DNA of 64,000 bases, taken from assembly GCF_003269425.1 (NCBI RefSeq), contig NZ_CP030104.1, positions 868,001-932,000 of the forward strand, in the 5' to 3' direction. The notes beneath the pieces are model-generated. The model was given only the letters and a program-made list of their open reading frames with translations. It was not told where the DNA came from and ran no database searches. Position numbers and translations under genes: made by a program. Of the stretch, positions 29,740 through 39,355 are shown piece by piece. Origin of the DNA: Flagellimonas maritima (lineage in GTDB: Bacteria; Bacteroidota; Bacteroidia; Flavobacteriales; Flavobacteriaceae). How positions within the stretch are numbered: the stretch's first letter is position 1; every line of letters begins with the position of its first letter.

Positions 29740-31458
29740 ATGACAATGAAAAACATATATAAATATCTAGGTTTGGTGTTGTTTTCAGGAGTACTCTTCA
29801 TGACCTCCTGTGAGACCGTGGAACTAGATTTAACGGAAAATCCTAATCAACTTCGACCAGACCAATCGAGTCCAGATTTATTCTTGAACTCCATTCAAGT
29901 TGATTTTGCAACCTTCACAGAACTGATGGGTTGGAATGGAGGAGATTTGGTACGAATTGGTTACATGAACGGACGTAACTATCAAAATGTCGTTAACTAC
30001 AATCCAAATCAGCTTAACGCAGAGTGGCAAATAGCTTTTCAAGCAGATGCCAACCAAACCTTGGCCAGCGGTCTTGAATTCAACGGAATTTTAGCTGATA
30101 TTAGAGCGATGACCCCAGCTGCTGTAGAAGGTAATTTGTATCATCATATAGGTATTGGAGAGGTTATCGAAGCCTATACTATTGTGACATTAGTAGATTT
30201 CTTTGGGGACATTCCTTATTCTGAGGCATTACAAGGTGATGCGGAAACTCCAATCCTAAATCCAAATGTAGATTCAGGGTCCAGTATCTATGATGCGGCA
30301 TTGGCACTTTTGGACGATGCCATTGCAAATTTTGAACTCGATGCACCCAATGAGCCTGCCAATGATTTTTATTATAATGGAAATTGGGACAATTGGATCA
30401 AGGCAGCCAACACTTTAAAAATGAAAATCCATTTACAAAGAAGATTGGTGGAGCCTAACGCCATTGCCAGCTTTAATGCCATCTTGGATTCTGGGGATTA
30501 TATCGACGAGACATCTGAGGATTTTCAATTCCAATGGGGATCGAATCCGGTACAGCCAGATGCAAGACATCCACGATACGCGCAGAATTATACTCCTTCG
30601 GGCGGTGGGGATTATCTCCCAAATTGGTTGATGAACTATATGAACGAAAGTAGTGATCCAAGGATCCGTTACTATTTTTACCGTCAAAACTCAGCTACTC
30701 CTGGAGCAGAAGCTCCACCAAATGAAGAGACTTTGGCATGTTCTTTAGAACCTGTTCCTGCACACTACATAGATGGTGGGTTCACATTTTGTTTCCTTCC
30801 CAATGGATACTGGGGAAGAGATCACGGACAAAACGCAGGTATTCCGCCAGATGGATTTCTAAGAACCGTATATGGTGTTTATCCATCAGGAGGAAAATTT
30901 GATGATAGTAGCTTTGACGGCTTATCCGTAGGCTCGGGTGGTGGTGGAGCCGGTGTAACACCTATTCTACTGGCTTCTTGGGTAGATTTCTGGAGAGCAG
31001 AGGAAGCTATGCTTTCTGATATAGATGCAGGTAAAGCTTTTATGATTGAGGGAGCAAGAAAGTCTATCGAAAAAGTGCTTACATTCGGTTCACTGGATAG
31101 TGGAGCTGATGACTCATTCGCTGCTGCACCAGGTGACGTAACTAATTTTGTAAATCAAATTGATCAAGATTTTGACAATGCAGCTGATGATGATGCTAAA
31201 TGGGATCTTGTTGCAGAACAATATTTCGTAGCATTGTTCGGAAATGGTATAGATGGTTACAATTATTATAGAAGAACCGGCTATCCAACTACATTGCAAC
31301 CAAATTTTGAACCTGATCCAGGAGCATTTATCAGGTCATTGAATTATCCAGCCGATTTTGTGAACAATAATTCTTCTCAAGATCCTAAGCCTAATCAAAC
31401 TGTAAAGGTTTTTTGGGATAACAATGGAGACTTTCCAGAATTTCCACCAGCAAACTAA
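29740..31458 (+). CDS. SusD/RagB-family outer-membrane lipoprotein
   Basis: This 572-aa surface lipoprotein acts as the ligand-binding lid on the SusC barrel encoded 21 bases upstream. A lipobox ends at Cys24 (FMTSC), followed by an acidic stretch that fits the Bacteroidota lipoprotein export signal for surface display. The rest is helical with TPR-like pairs, including segments such as DFFGDIPYSEAL and YNGNWDNWIKAANTLKMKIHLQRR that are typical of the SusD/RagB fold. A Gly-rich loop (SGGGGAGV, about 404-411) is unusual but not disruptive. The ligand is unknown. Confidence 0.93.
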   Translation: MTMKNIYKYLGLVLFSGVLFMTSCETVELDLTENPNQLRPDQSSPDLFLNSIQVDFATFTELMGWNGGDLVRIGYMNGRNYQNVVNYNPNQLNAEWQIAFQADANQTLASGLEFNGILADIRAMTPAAVEGNLYHHIGIGEVIEAYTIVTLVDFFGDIPYSEALQGDAETPILNPNVDSGSSIYDAALALLDDAIANFELDAPNEPANDFYYNGNWDNWIKAANTLKMKIHLQRRLVEPNAIASFNAILDSGDYIDETSEDFQFQWGSNPVQPDARHPRYAQNYTPSGGGDYLPNWLMNYMNESSDPRIRYYFYRQNSATPGAEAPPNEETLACSLEPVPAHYIDGGFTFCFLPNGYWGRDHGQNAGIPPDGFLRTVYGVYPSGGKFDDSSFDGLSVGSGGGGAGVTPILLASWVDFWRAEEAMLSDIDAGKAFMIEGARKSIEKVLTFGSLDSGADDSFAAAPGDVTNFVNQIDQDFDNAADDDAKWDLVAEQYFVALFGNGIDGYNYYRRTGYPTTLQPNFEPDPGAFIRSLNYPADFVNNNSSQDPKPNQTVKVFWDNNGDFPEFPPAN

Positions 31459-31478
31459 TAATTTTGATAAAAAAAAAT

Positions 31479-32549
31479 ATGAAAACATATAATAATAAAA
31501 TTGCAATTTTAGGTTTGGCGCTCGCTACCCTAATTGCCTGTGATGATGAAGAAAAGGTCGTTGATGAGATTCTCGCACAGGTGGGTACTGGAGCAGTTTT
31601 AAGAACCATAGATGAGGACAATAATCTTGTGTACAATTTTGATACCAACGAATTTGAGGATGGATCATCATATACAATAGATTTAGAAGAACAGGATGAA
31701 GAAAGTGGCGACCTTTTGGAAAGTGTAGAGGTTTATGTGAACTTTGATGATAATTCTGATGATGGTACCGACATCTCCACTACAGAAGTGTTATTACAAA
31801 CACTTACAGCAAGCGAATTTACGGATGGTGAGAGAGGACTTCCTGTTGCAACCGTTTCATATACTGCCGACGAGTTGATAGCTGCTACTGGTATTGATGA
31901 GACTATGATTGTAGGAAAAGATCGTTTTGAATTCCGTCTAGTGCTATCATTGACCAATGGTGAAGTATATACGAATTCAGATGTTGGTGGTCCAGTAAGT
32001 GGAGGAGCTTATTTCTCTGCACCTTTTGAATATTTCCCAGTGATAGCTTGTTCCATCACTGATGATTTATCCGGAACGCACAGCTATGTAACGACTATAA
32101 ATACTACTGCACCCGGTCAAGAGCCTCCTGGAGATAATGTTCCAATAGGTTGCTCACAAGGTACCATAGTTGCAGGAAATGTTACTTGGACACAAATTGC
32201 TGGCGGAGAAGGAAGTCCTATATCTGGAGAGTATTCTTCCTCAGATATGAGCTTTGGCCAGTTTGAAAGCTGCTACCCAGGTAGAGGTCCAGCAACTGGT
32301 GAAGACGTAACTATCATATGGGATTGTATAAGTTTAAATCCTGATGGCGAAGTTTACTTAAAAGATAGTGTTGTGGTTCCCAATGATGACAACGATGATA
32401 CTGATTTCACCTATGGATATGAAATCACAAGTGTTGTTGGTCCAGTAATGACTATTGACTTTTCCAATTCTCTAGGTGATACAGGAAGTGTAGTACTTAC
32501 AAGAGAAGGTGGTGAAGATTGGCCAGCTATATTTTTAGGAAATAACTAA
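31479..32549 (+). CDS. SusE/F-position surface lipoprotein of unknown ligand
   Basis: This 356-aa lipoprotein is encoded 20 bases after susD. The lipobox Cys21 is followed by Asp-Asp-Glu-Glu, a strong surface-export signal. The mature part is Asp/Glu/Thr-rich and beta-predicted, without an enzyme motif I recognise. Its position is that of SusE-like accessory binding proteins, but sequence similarity to a named family is not evident. A TTG five codons upstream keeps the frame open; the ATG gives a normal signal peptide. A strong terminator follows 25 bases after the stop. Confidence 0.7.
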   Translation: MKTYNNKIAILGLALATLIACDDEEKVVDEILAQVGTGAVLRTIDEDNNLVYNFDTNEFEDGSSYTIDLEEQDEESGDLLESVEVYVNFDDNSDDGTDISTTEVLLQTLTASEFTDGERGLPVATVSYTADELIAATGIDETMIVGKDRFEFRLVLSLTNGEVYTNSDVGGPVSGGAYFSAPFEYFPVIACSITDDLSGTHSYVTTINTTAPGQEPPGDNVPIGCSQGTIVAGNVTWTQIAGGEGSPISGEYSSSDMSFGQFESCYPGRGPATGEDVTIIWDCISLNPDGEVYLKDSVVVPNDDNDDTDFTYGYEITSVVGPVMTIDFSNSLGDTGSVVLTREGGEDWPAIFLGNN

Positions 32550-32573
32550 AGAAATCCATAAATAAGCTTAATT

Positions 32574-32603
32574 AAAAAACCGCGCTAAGAGCGCGGTTTT
32601 TTT
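32574..32603 (+). terminator. Strong bidirectional terminator after the Sus locus
   Basis: A perfect 7-bp GC-rich stem (CCGCGCT, 32580-32586, with AGCGCGG, 32590-32596) and a 3-nt loop are flanked by six As and seven Ts. It serves the Sus operon from the left and the convergent unknown gene from the right. Confidence 0.92.
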
Positions 32604-32622
32604 ATGTTTAAATTAAGGTCTA

Positions 32623-33360
32623 TTATAAATTATTGTAGAAATAAAAAACTTGGACAATATCCCGTGTATCTTTATGATTTAAATTGTGACCCGAAATAAA
32701 TTTTTTCAATTTTTCATTTTTGGTTTTATCATCAGTTTTAAACAGCGTCATTAAATTTTTTTTAGAAGGTTTAAAGAACCGAATTTTATTTTCATCCTTA
32801 TCCAAGTAATAGAGTTCTGTCTGTAAAACGAAACGGCTTGCAACAGGTACTTCAAAAGATGTTGTAGCTGCTTTTCCTTCTTTATATTTTTTCATTCTAC
32901 GCTCATACAGTGCCAAATCGTCTGCCTCTGCCAATTTGAACAGATGTCCGTTTATAGCTTCACCATCTTTATTGAAATATTCCCTGTAAACTATTTTTTC
33001 CCTACCTAAAACACAGTATATGTCTTTATTCTGTGTCAATTTAACTATGGCCGTATCCTTTGGATTAATTTTTATTTGCACCTCATCGTTATAACCATCA
33101 TAGCGCATAAGACTTTTGCCCTCTAGGCCATCTTTACTATAAATTGAGCCCTCTAAAAAACCCCTTCTATAAAAAGGCGATCCCTTAATGTTAGCTTCAT
33201 CAATTTTTTGCAATGATTTACTGCTTAGTTGTTGAAAAGCATATTGTAACATAGGCTGATTTCCAAAAGACTCATTATCTGCATTGTAGTCAGCTCCTTG
33301 TGCCAAAACGGACTGAGCGGATAGTAGTCCAAGTGTGATATAAAAAAAACTTCGCTTCAT
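32623..33360 (-). CDS. Secreted protein of unknown function
   Basis: I do not recognise a family. The 245-aa product has a clear signal peptide (about 1-20, ending SVLAQ). The mature protein is basic and contains repeated short segments resembling MORN or WG-type turns (GFLEGSIYSKDGLEGKSLMRY, YFNKDGEAINGHLFKL), which may be a beta-rich periplasmic domain. It ends in VQVFYFYNNL. It stands alone and is convergent with the Sus locus, sharing its terminator. A role in the cell envelope is possible but not shown. Confidence 0.6.
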   Translation of the reverse strand: MKRSFFYITLGLLSAQSVLAQGADYNADNESFGNQPMLQYAFQQLSSKSLQKIDEANIKGSPFYRRGFLEGSIYSKDGLEGKSLMRYDGYNDEVQIKINPKDTAIVKLTQNKDIYCVLGREKIVYREYFNKDGEAINGHLFKLAEADDLALYERRMKKYKEGKAATTSFEVPVASRFVLQTELYYLDKDENKIRFFKPSKKNLMTLFKTDDKTKNEKLKKFISGHNLNHKDTRDIVQVFYFYNNL

Positions 33361-33561
33361 GATTGATATTTGTTTATTACTTAATTGATTATAGAATTAT
33401 TCTTTAAAGATATGAAAAGAGTTATAGGCTTCTTTTTACAAAAATGAATATATCAATTTTTTTTTAGGAGCATTTGTCAATTTTTCACATTTTAGAATTA
33501 AATGAAAATCCTCTAGCGCTAAGTTTTGGTGTTTCAATATTTAAGAACCTACGTTTTTGCC

Positions 33562-33569
33562 TATTTTTG
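33562..33569 (+). promoter_or_regulatory. Candidate -7 element just before rlmB
   Basis: TATTTTTG matches TAnnTTTG perfectly and ends 5 bases before the chosen rlmB ATG. If used, the transcript would be leaderless or nearly so. No TTG at -33 is seen. Confidence 0.35.
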
Positions 33570-33574
33570 CTTTT

Positions 33575-34312
33575 ATGCAAAAAACCAGCCAAATTTATGG
33601 GATACGCGCCATTATAGAAGCTATCGACTCCCAACGTCCAATCAATAAAATCTTTCTTCAAAAAGGCTTGGGAGGTGAATTGTTTAAAGAATTGGAAGTT
33701 TCAATACGAAAAAATGGCATAAGTTGCTCTTATGTTCCCGTTGAAAAGCTGAATCGTTTAACAAAAAATAATCATCAAGGCGCCGTTGCAAATATCTCAC
33801 CTGTTGATTTTCATGATTTTGAGGAACTAGTTGAAGGAATTCTTGAAAAGGATCATAAGCCTTTATTTTTGCTTCTGGACCAAGTTTCCGATGTCAGAAA
33901 TTTTGGTGCCATCATAAGAACTGCCGAATGTTGTGGTGTTGATGGAATCATAATTCCCAAAAGTGGGGCAGCACCTATAACGGAAGATACTGTAAAAACA
34001 TCAGCGGGAGCGGTATTTAATGTTCCCGTTTCAAAAGTAGATCATTTAAAAGATGCCATATTCTACTTACAATCTTCGGGAATCCAAATTGTGGCGGCTA
34101 CTGAAAAAACAGAAAGCACTGTTTATGCCATTGATTTCAATGTACCATGCGCCATCATCATGGGAGCCGAAGGCAAGGGTATATCGTCTTCAATTATAGA
34201 TTCGGTAGATCATAAGGCCAAATTGCCTTTACTTGGTAAAATTGGTTCCTTAAATGTTTCTGTGGCCTGTGGAGTATTTCTTTATGAAGCAGTACGACAA
34301 AGGATGGCTTAG
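33575..34312 (+). CDS. rlmB: 23S rRNA (guanosine-2'-O-)-methyltransferase, SpoU/TrmH family
   Basis: This 245-aa SPOUT-class methyltransferase uses SAM. An N-terminal substrate-binding domain (about 1-75, with IYGIRAIIEAI) precedes the knotted catalytic domain. The three SpoU motifs are visible: NFGAIIRTAE, AIIMGAEGKGIS, and LPLLGKIGSLNVSVACGVFLYE. RlmB modifies G2251 in E. coli 23S rRNA; the exact site here is inferred from family. The frame extends six codons upstream to a TTG, which would overlap the -7 element, so the ATG is preferred. It overlaps the convergent rhomboid gene by four bases. Confidence 0.88.
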   Translation: MQKTSQIYGIRAIIEAIDSQRPINKIFLQKGLGGELFKELEVSIRKNGISCSYVPVEKLNRLTKNNHQGAVANISPVDFHDFEELVEGILEKDHKPLFLLLDQVSDVRNFGAIIRTAECCGVDGIIIPKSGAAPITEDTVKTSAGAVFNVPVSKVDHLKDAIFYLQSSGIQIVAATEKTESTVYAIDFNVPCAIIMGAEGKGISSSIIDSVDHKAKLPLLGKIGSLNVSVACGVFLYEAVRQRMA

Positions 34313-35043
34313 ATTTTATCAGTGGGTTTCCTTTTATAATGATAATTGATTTTGACTTTCTCATCATCCAACTCATCCACACCATTTTCAATAAAATTTC
34401 CGTTTTCATCAAAATGTTTTAGAAAAGTATCTTTTCCTTCGTCATAATCCTCTTTTTCCCAATCATATTTCTTTTCCAAAGGAATTCTCACTTTAATCAA
34501 GATTGCCAAAAGAAGACCTGTAATGAAGCCTGAAAGATGTCCTTCCCATGAAATACCCTCTTTAATGGGAAAAATATACCAAATCATACTACCATAAATG
34601 AAAACTATAACCAATGAAAGTGCTATCCATCTAAAATGTCCTGCAAAAACACCTTTAAAAAAAATAAAGCTTGCCAAGACATATATTACCCCGCTTGCAC
34701 CAATATGATAGGAAGGCCTTCCAATTATCCATGTTAAAATTCCTGATATAAAAATGCCCAGAATAAGTGTTCTTAAAGCTGCCTCCCTATAGAAATACAT
34801 TAAAAATGAAATAAGAACCGCCAATGGAATGGTATTGTTATATAAATGTTCCACGGAACCATGTAAAAAAGGACTGAACAGAATACCTTTCAATCCTGAA
34901 AGGTTTCTGGGATAAATACCATATTCATTAAAATTAGCGCCCAATCTAAGCTCAATCAAAAAAACCGTCCAAATAGTCAATATGGCTAACAGAGGAGCCA
35001 ATATAACCCAATTTGAAAAATTGAAATGATTATTCGTTGTCAT
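34309..35043 (-). CDS. Rhomboid-family intramembrane serine protease
   Basis: This 244-aa integral membrane protease cleaves substrates within the bilayer. The catalytic dyad is visible: Ser117 in GASGVIYVL and His169 in WEGHLSGF. About six membrane segments are predicted between 12 and 185, followed by a charged cytoplasmic tail (about 190-244). The HLYNNTIPL segment is a feature of many Bacteroidota rhomboids. A TTG six codons upstream keeps the frame open; the ATG is preferred. Substrates are unknown. Confidence 0.85.
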   Translation of the reverse strand: MTTNNHFNFSNWVILAPLLAILTIWTVFLIELRLGANFNEYGIYPRNLSGLKGILFSPFLHGSVEHLYNNTIPLAVLISFLMYFYREAALRTLILGIFISGILTWIIGRPSYHIGASGVIYVLASFIFFKGVFAGHFRWIALSLVIVFIYGSMIWYIFPIKEGISWEGHLSGFITGLLLAILIKVRIPLEKKYDWEKEDYDEGKDTFLKHFDENGNFIENGVDELDDEKVKINYHYKRKPTDKI

Positions 35044-35166
35044 ATCGAAAAAGGTAAGCAATTACCTGACCATACCGTTGAGCCTTTACAAATTGTCATG
35101 TAATCTACATTTCTACACAGAGAAAACCATATAGCTATACTGTAAATTTATATTATTTTTATCTTT

Positions 35167-36444
35167 ATGAACGAACCTCTTGCAGAACGAATACGTCCTA
35201 AAACACTCGAAGAGTACATAAGCCAAAACCATTTGGTCGGCGAGCAAGGTTCCTTAACCAACCAAATCAAGAACGGGATTATACCATCACTGATCTTGTG
35301 GGGGCCACCCGGAACCGGTAAGACCACACTCGCAAACATTATAGCCAACGAGAGCCAGAGACCTTTTTATACGTTGAGTGCAATAAGCAGTGGGGTAAAG
35401 GATGTTAGGGAAGTTATTGAAAAAGCAAAACAGAGTGGAGGTTTGTTTACTTCCAAAAATCCTATTTTATTTATTGATGAAATCCATCGCTTCAGTAAAT
35501 CTCAACAGGATTCTTTATTGGGTGCGGTTGAAAAAGGCTGGGTCACACTTATTGGAGCCACTACCGAAAATCCAAGTTTTGAAGTTATTCCAGCATTGTT
35601 ATCCCGATGTCAAGTATATGTTTTGAATCCTTTTGAAAAAAAAGATTTGGAAGCTCTCTTGAGCAGAGCTATGCATACTGACAATATGCTCAAGTCAAAA
35701 AAAATAATCCTTAAAGAAACTGAAGCCTTGTTGCGATTATCTGGCGGTGATGGAAGAAAACTGCTGAACATTTTTGAATTGATCATCAATTCTGAAAGAG
35801 ATATAGAAGTTATCATAACCAATGATTTGGTGCTTAACAAAGTTCAAAAGAATACGGTTCTTTATGATAAAACAGGAGAACAACATTATGATATTATCTC
35901 TGCATTCATTAAATCCATTAGAGGAAGTGATCCAAATGCTGCAGTATACTGGTTGGCACGAATGATTGAAGGTGGAGAAGATGTTAAGTTTATTGCAAGG
36001 AGAATGGTCATTTTGGCTTCTGAAGATATAGGAAATGCTAATCCAACAGCACTGGTAATGGCTACATCAGCTTTTCAAGCGGTAAATACGATTGGATATC
36101 CAGAAGCTAGAATAATCCTTAGCCAATGTGCAACCTACCTTGCAAGTTCCGCGAAGAGCAATGCAAGCTATCTGGCCATAAAAGAAGCACAACAAAAAGT
36201 AAAGGAAACAGGGGATTTATCCGTTCCATTAGCTATTAGAAACTCTCCAACAAAGCTGATGAAGGATTTAGGTTATGGAAAAGGTTACGGCTATGCCCAC
36301 GACCATGAGGACAATTTTATTGATATCGAGTTTCTACCTGAAGAAATATCCGGAACAACATTTTATAGACCTGGAGAAAATCCTAGAGAAAAAGCTATGA
36401 AGGAATTTTTAAAAAAACGTTGGAAGGATAAATACCAATTTTAG
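35167..36444 (+). CDS. rarA: Replication-associated recombination protein A (AAA+ ATPase)
   Basis: This 425-aa RarA/MgsA/WRNIP1-family ATPase acts at stalled replication forks. Walker A GPPGTGKT is at 46-53, Walker B FIDEIHRF at about 102-109, a sensor region [11 protein letters not shown] near 130-140, and an arginine finger in LLSRCQVY. The C-terminal tetramerisation region has [22 protein letters not shown]. The standard length and conserved C-terminus ([20 protein letters not shown]) make the call secure. It overlaps the convergent gene at its 3' end by four bases. Confidence 0.95.
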   Translation: MNEPLAERIRPKTLEEYISQNHLVGEQGSLTNQIKNGIIPSLILWGPPGTGKTTLANIIANESQRPFYTLSAISSGVKDVREVIEKAKQSGGLFTSKNPILFIDEIHRFSKSQQDSLLGAVEKGWVTLIGATTENPSFEVIPALLSRCQVYVLNPFEKKDLEALLSRAMHTDNMLKSKKIILKETEALLRLSGGDGRKLLNIFELIINSERDIEVIITNDLVLNKVQKNTVLYDKTGEQHYDIISAFIKSIRGSDPNAAVYWLARMIEGGEDVKFIARRMVILASEDIGNANPTALVMATSAFQAVNTIGYPEARIILSQCATYLASSAKSNASYLAIKEAQQKVKETGDLSVPLAIRNSPTKLMKDLGYGKGYGYAHDHEDNFIDIEFLPEEISGTTFYRPGENPREKAMKEFLKKRWKDKYQF

Positions 36445-37280
36445 AACTTGATGTTGAGCTCTTCTATTTTCTTGGTACCCCCTTCCAAATATTCTAAGAA
36501 CCATCTATTTTCTTTTTTTAGGACAACACCGCTTATTCCTTTATAATCTATCAAAAAAACATTTTCTATGGAGGTTTCTATCAATTTCATCCTAACCTTA
36601 GGAGCACTGTCCACAAGTTGATAGCCATTTTCTATAGGTTGCGCATATAAAAGTTCAGAAGTAAAGGATTCATTCATCTTGGTTTCCGCTTTTTTAAAGT
36701 TTGAAGATTTGGGCTCCATACTTTTAAAGCTCTGGTTCTCTGGAGTAGCTTCTTGAACGACCATTTTGGGTTTTGATGCTTCATCCAATGATTTCACATC
36801 ATTTTTAAAACTTACTGTTATAGGTTTTTCGGTTACTTCTATATTTTTCCTTGGTTCGTATTTGTACTGCAGTCCATCAAAAGAACCGAATGACTTTTCA
36901 ATAGCTTCTGAATATGCCGCTCTATAGTCTTTTACTTTACTTCTACCTTCCAATGTTCTAAAAATCTCATTGGATGTGCAGTCCCTCATTACTAGAACAG
37001 TTTTTGTACTAAACATCGATGAATTGTCCTCAAGATTTACCAAAAGCCCCAGACATCTATCCCTGCTCAAATCCTCCGGTAATTCGTCATCATAGACTGC
37101 ATTGAATCCCTTTTGTGCAAAAAGGTGCTTTATCATCGTACTGGTCTGGTGTTTGTTCTCAGTTTTGTATGCATCAAACTTCTTTGGCACAATAATATAT
37201 TTATAATCGTTAAGCTGTCCATACACAGAACTACTTAAAACCATCGCAAAAACCATTAAAAACATTAGTTTCGAATTCAT
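36441..37280 (-). CDS. Secreted protein of unknown function, coupled to a DUF5723 gene
   Basis: I do not recognise a named family. The 279-aa product has a signal peptide (about 1-22, ending SSVYGQ), then NDYKYIIVPKKFDAYKTENKHQT, a segment found in a group of flavobacterial secreted proteins of unknown role. A charged linker (about 150-215) leads to a small C-terminal beta domain. The frame is open 27 codons upstream, but that part overlaps the previous gene; the Met at 37280 begins a proper signal peptide. The gene starts 13 bases after the DUF5723 gene, so it probably shares its function in the envelope. Confidence 0.65.
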   Translation of the reverse strand: MNSKLMFLMVFAMVLSSSVYGQLNDYKYIIVPKKFDAYKTENKHQTSTMIKHLFAQKGFNAVYDDELPEDLSRDRCLGLLVNLEDNSSMFSTKTVLVMRDCTSNEIFRTLEGRSKVKDYRAAYSEAIEKSFGSFDGLQYKYEPRKNIEVTEKPITVSFKNDVKSLDEASKPKMVVQEATPENQSFKSMEPKSSNFKKAETKMNESFTSELLYAQPIENGYQLVDSAPKVRMKLIETSIENVFLIDYKGISGVVLKKENRWFLEYLEGGTKKIEELNIKF

Positions 37281-37293
37281 ATAATGCAAGTAA

Positions 37294-38751
37294 TCAATTA
37301 TTGTTCCAAGATATAATATTAAATCCAAATTGTAAAGAGGCGTAATGGCTGTCGGCAACATTTCTATATGCCAGAAGGTTGTCTCCCAAAATATAAAAAT
37401 TAAGAGGGCCCGCTTGTAAATTTAGGCCTAATCCAATATTGGTAAAAGAATACTTGTCCACCGTGTATGCAGTTTTTAAAGAAAGGGTTCTGCCCAATCT
37501 TTTCTGATAAAAACCAGTGAGTGCTGCCTGTATTTCCAAAGGTCTTTTCATAAGAAACAATTGTCCGCCCACACTATTTCCGTACAAATCTTCATTTTGA
37601 CCAGAAGTGGTATTAACCGCACAGCCACAATTTTTAAATGAATTTTCCCGCTGTCCAAAATTATGGCGAATAGAGCCATAAAGCTTGATCGGCCTAAACG
37701 ATATATACCCTGAAGAATTTTCATCGAAAGGCACGGTTGCTTCAATTTCATCTATCAAATCCTGCCAAAGATCTACTCCTAAATTGGTAACATCCTCGGG
37801 TAAAACAACTTCTATACCTTCATTGGTTGCACTTCCCCTTAGAGTAAAATTTCGAACGTCCTTTGAATTATAAATAAGCCCAATGTCCAATATACTGCCC
37901 GTGATGGTCGTTTGCGGACTTAAGTTATATGAAAATCCCAAATCGAAACCCAAGCCTAAATTTCCCCCAAATAAAACCCTTTTAGTGAACAAACGCTGTA
38001 GGTCATCTCTTCTTGAGGAAGATGTATCATCATCTATAATATCTAAAAAGCCATCAGCGCCGGATGTTTGTAATTCCATATCTGCCGTAATGGAATTTGC
38101 ATAGATGTTATTCACACCCTCAGTTGTACTGAAAGAACCTGAGTTTTTTGTAGACCTAAAGTGAAAAATACTGGAATAAATCTTGGCTCTACCCCCAATA
38201 GTCAACTCGTTATTGACCTTACGATTGATACCAAAATGAAATACGCTGACCATTTCTCCCCTAAGATTCAGATGACCAAGGTCAAAGCTTCTTCCAATGT
38301 TGGCACCCCCATTACCTTCAAAAGCCAATGTTGCAAGATCTTTGGGCCAATATGCAATTAAATCCGTTTCACCGTACATCCCGAAGGAATAAAAATTTTC
38401 TGGCCTGTTTTTTCCTCTGAACCCTATATTGAACCCTTCTATTTGACTAGTAGTGCTAAAATCATCTTTTTGGCTCATTCCCTCTATTAACCTTTCTCTA
38501 AATTTTGTGGTAAAATCTATTCCATCGTTGGCAAAAAGGTCATTTACTGTGGCTCCACTTGTAGCAGCTTGAAATGAAAGACCGGACAAGGTTGGAATCC
38601 CTGCATGCCATTTTTGTTGGGTTTTTACTCCAGGGTTTACCATGATAGCCTGGGGAATCTCATAAAAGTCATAAAGTAGTTGCTTATTTTGGGCGCTCAG
38701 GAATATCGCCCAAAAAAAAGTTATCAAAAAAGATAGAGTGATAAATCTCAT
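37294..38751 (-). CDS. DUF5723 family outer-membrane protein
   Basis: This 485-aa protein has a signal peptide (about 1-20) and alternating beta-strand sequence throughout, typical of an outer-membrane barrel. The AIMVNPGVKTQQKWHAGIPTLSG opening resembles the DUF5723 group, which is related in style to PorV/PorP barrels of Bacteroidota. A CGCAVN segment near 368 carries a Cys pair. Its start codon overlaps the lipoprotein stop as ATGA, so the two are made together. No function is assigned; partner lipoprotein and secreted protein suggest an envelope complex. Confidence 0.8.
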   Translation of the reverse strand: MRFITLSFLITFFWAIFLSAQNKQLLYDFYEIPQAIMVNPGVKTQQKWHAGIPTLSGLSFQAATSGATVNDLFANDGIDFTTKFRERLIEGMSQKDDFSTTSQIEGFNIGFRGKNRPENFYSFGMYGETDLIAYWPKDLATLAFEGNGGANIGRSFDLGHLNLRGEMVSVFHFGINRKVNNELTIGGRAKIYSSIFHFRSTKNSGSFSTTEGVNNIYANSITADMELQTSGADGFLDIIDDDTSSSRRDDLQRLFTKRVLFGGNLGLGFDLGFSYNLSPQTTITGSILDIGLIYNSKDVRNFTLRGSATNEGIEVVLPEDVTNLGVDLWQDLIDEIEATVPFDENSSGYISFRPIKLYGSIRHNFGQRENSFKNCGCAVNTTSGQNEDLYGNSVGGQLFLMKRPLEIQAALTGFYQKRLGRTLSLKTAYTVDKYSFTNIGLGLNLQAGPLNFYILGDNLLAYRNVADSHYASLQFGFNIISWNNN

Positions 38752-39299
38752 TCTATTCCGAATATAAAATCAGCAGCGGACCTGAAGATAATTTTTGGTT
38801 CTGAGATTGAAGAAGTACTAGAGGTATCGCTTAAATTATTTCCAGTTACCCTAAGGTTTGAGGTAGTGGTGAGAATACCTAAATCTTTGCCGTTGGGACC
38901 GTATGGCACTTCAATGCGCTGCATTTGAGCTGGCGTGGGTTCTATCTCAAACAGTTCCAAATCAATTACGTTGCCAGCTTCATCAAGAAATTCCACAGTA
39001 ACTCTAATTCTTTTACTCGTAGTATTTTCTATTTCATAAATTATTACACCTTCCAATAATCGTTCAGCTACGAATTCCTCGTTAAATGCATCAAAACTGA
39101 AAGTTTGGGAATAAAATGATTGGATTGTTGTCGCCGAGTTTATAAATTGTTCGTCAGATTCTAGATAAAAAATACTCGATGCTACATTTGAAATTACGTC
39201 CAAATCGTCAATTTGGTCGAAGTCCTGCTCGTCAGAACATCCAAGCGATGATATCAAAGAGTAAAAAACAATAAATAAATAAAATAGCAATTTTCTCAT
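38748..39299 (-). CDS. Surface lipoprotein of unknown function
   Basis: This 183-aa protein has a lipoprotein signal peptide with Cys21 (SSLGC) followed by SDEQDFDQIDD, an acidic stretch that fits surface export in Bacteroidota. The mature part is short, beta-rich and acidic, without a motif I know. It is translationally coupled (ATGA) to the DUF5723 barrel gene, a strong sign of a physical partnership. Confidence 0.7.
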   Translation of the reverse strand: MRKLLFYLFIVFYSLISSLGCSDEQDFDQIDDLDVISNVASSIFYLESDEQFINSATTIQSFYSQTFSFDAFNEEFVAERLLEGVIIYEIENTTSKRIRVTVEFLDEAGNVIDLELFEIEPTPAQMQRIEVPYGPNGKDLGILTTTSNLRVTGNNLSDTSSTSSISEPKIIFRSAADFIFGIE

Positions 39300-39355
39300 G
39301 GGGGTTGAGGCTTTTTAAGAAGGCGCAAAAGAAAGTTGTTATACCATATATAACT

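Noticed and set aside
37281..37361. Longer start for the 279-aa secreted protein
   Set aside because: The added 27 residues overlap the DUF5723 gene and bury the signal peptide inside the chain.
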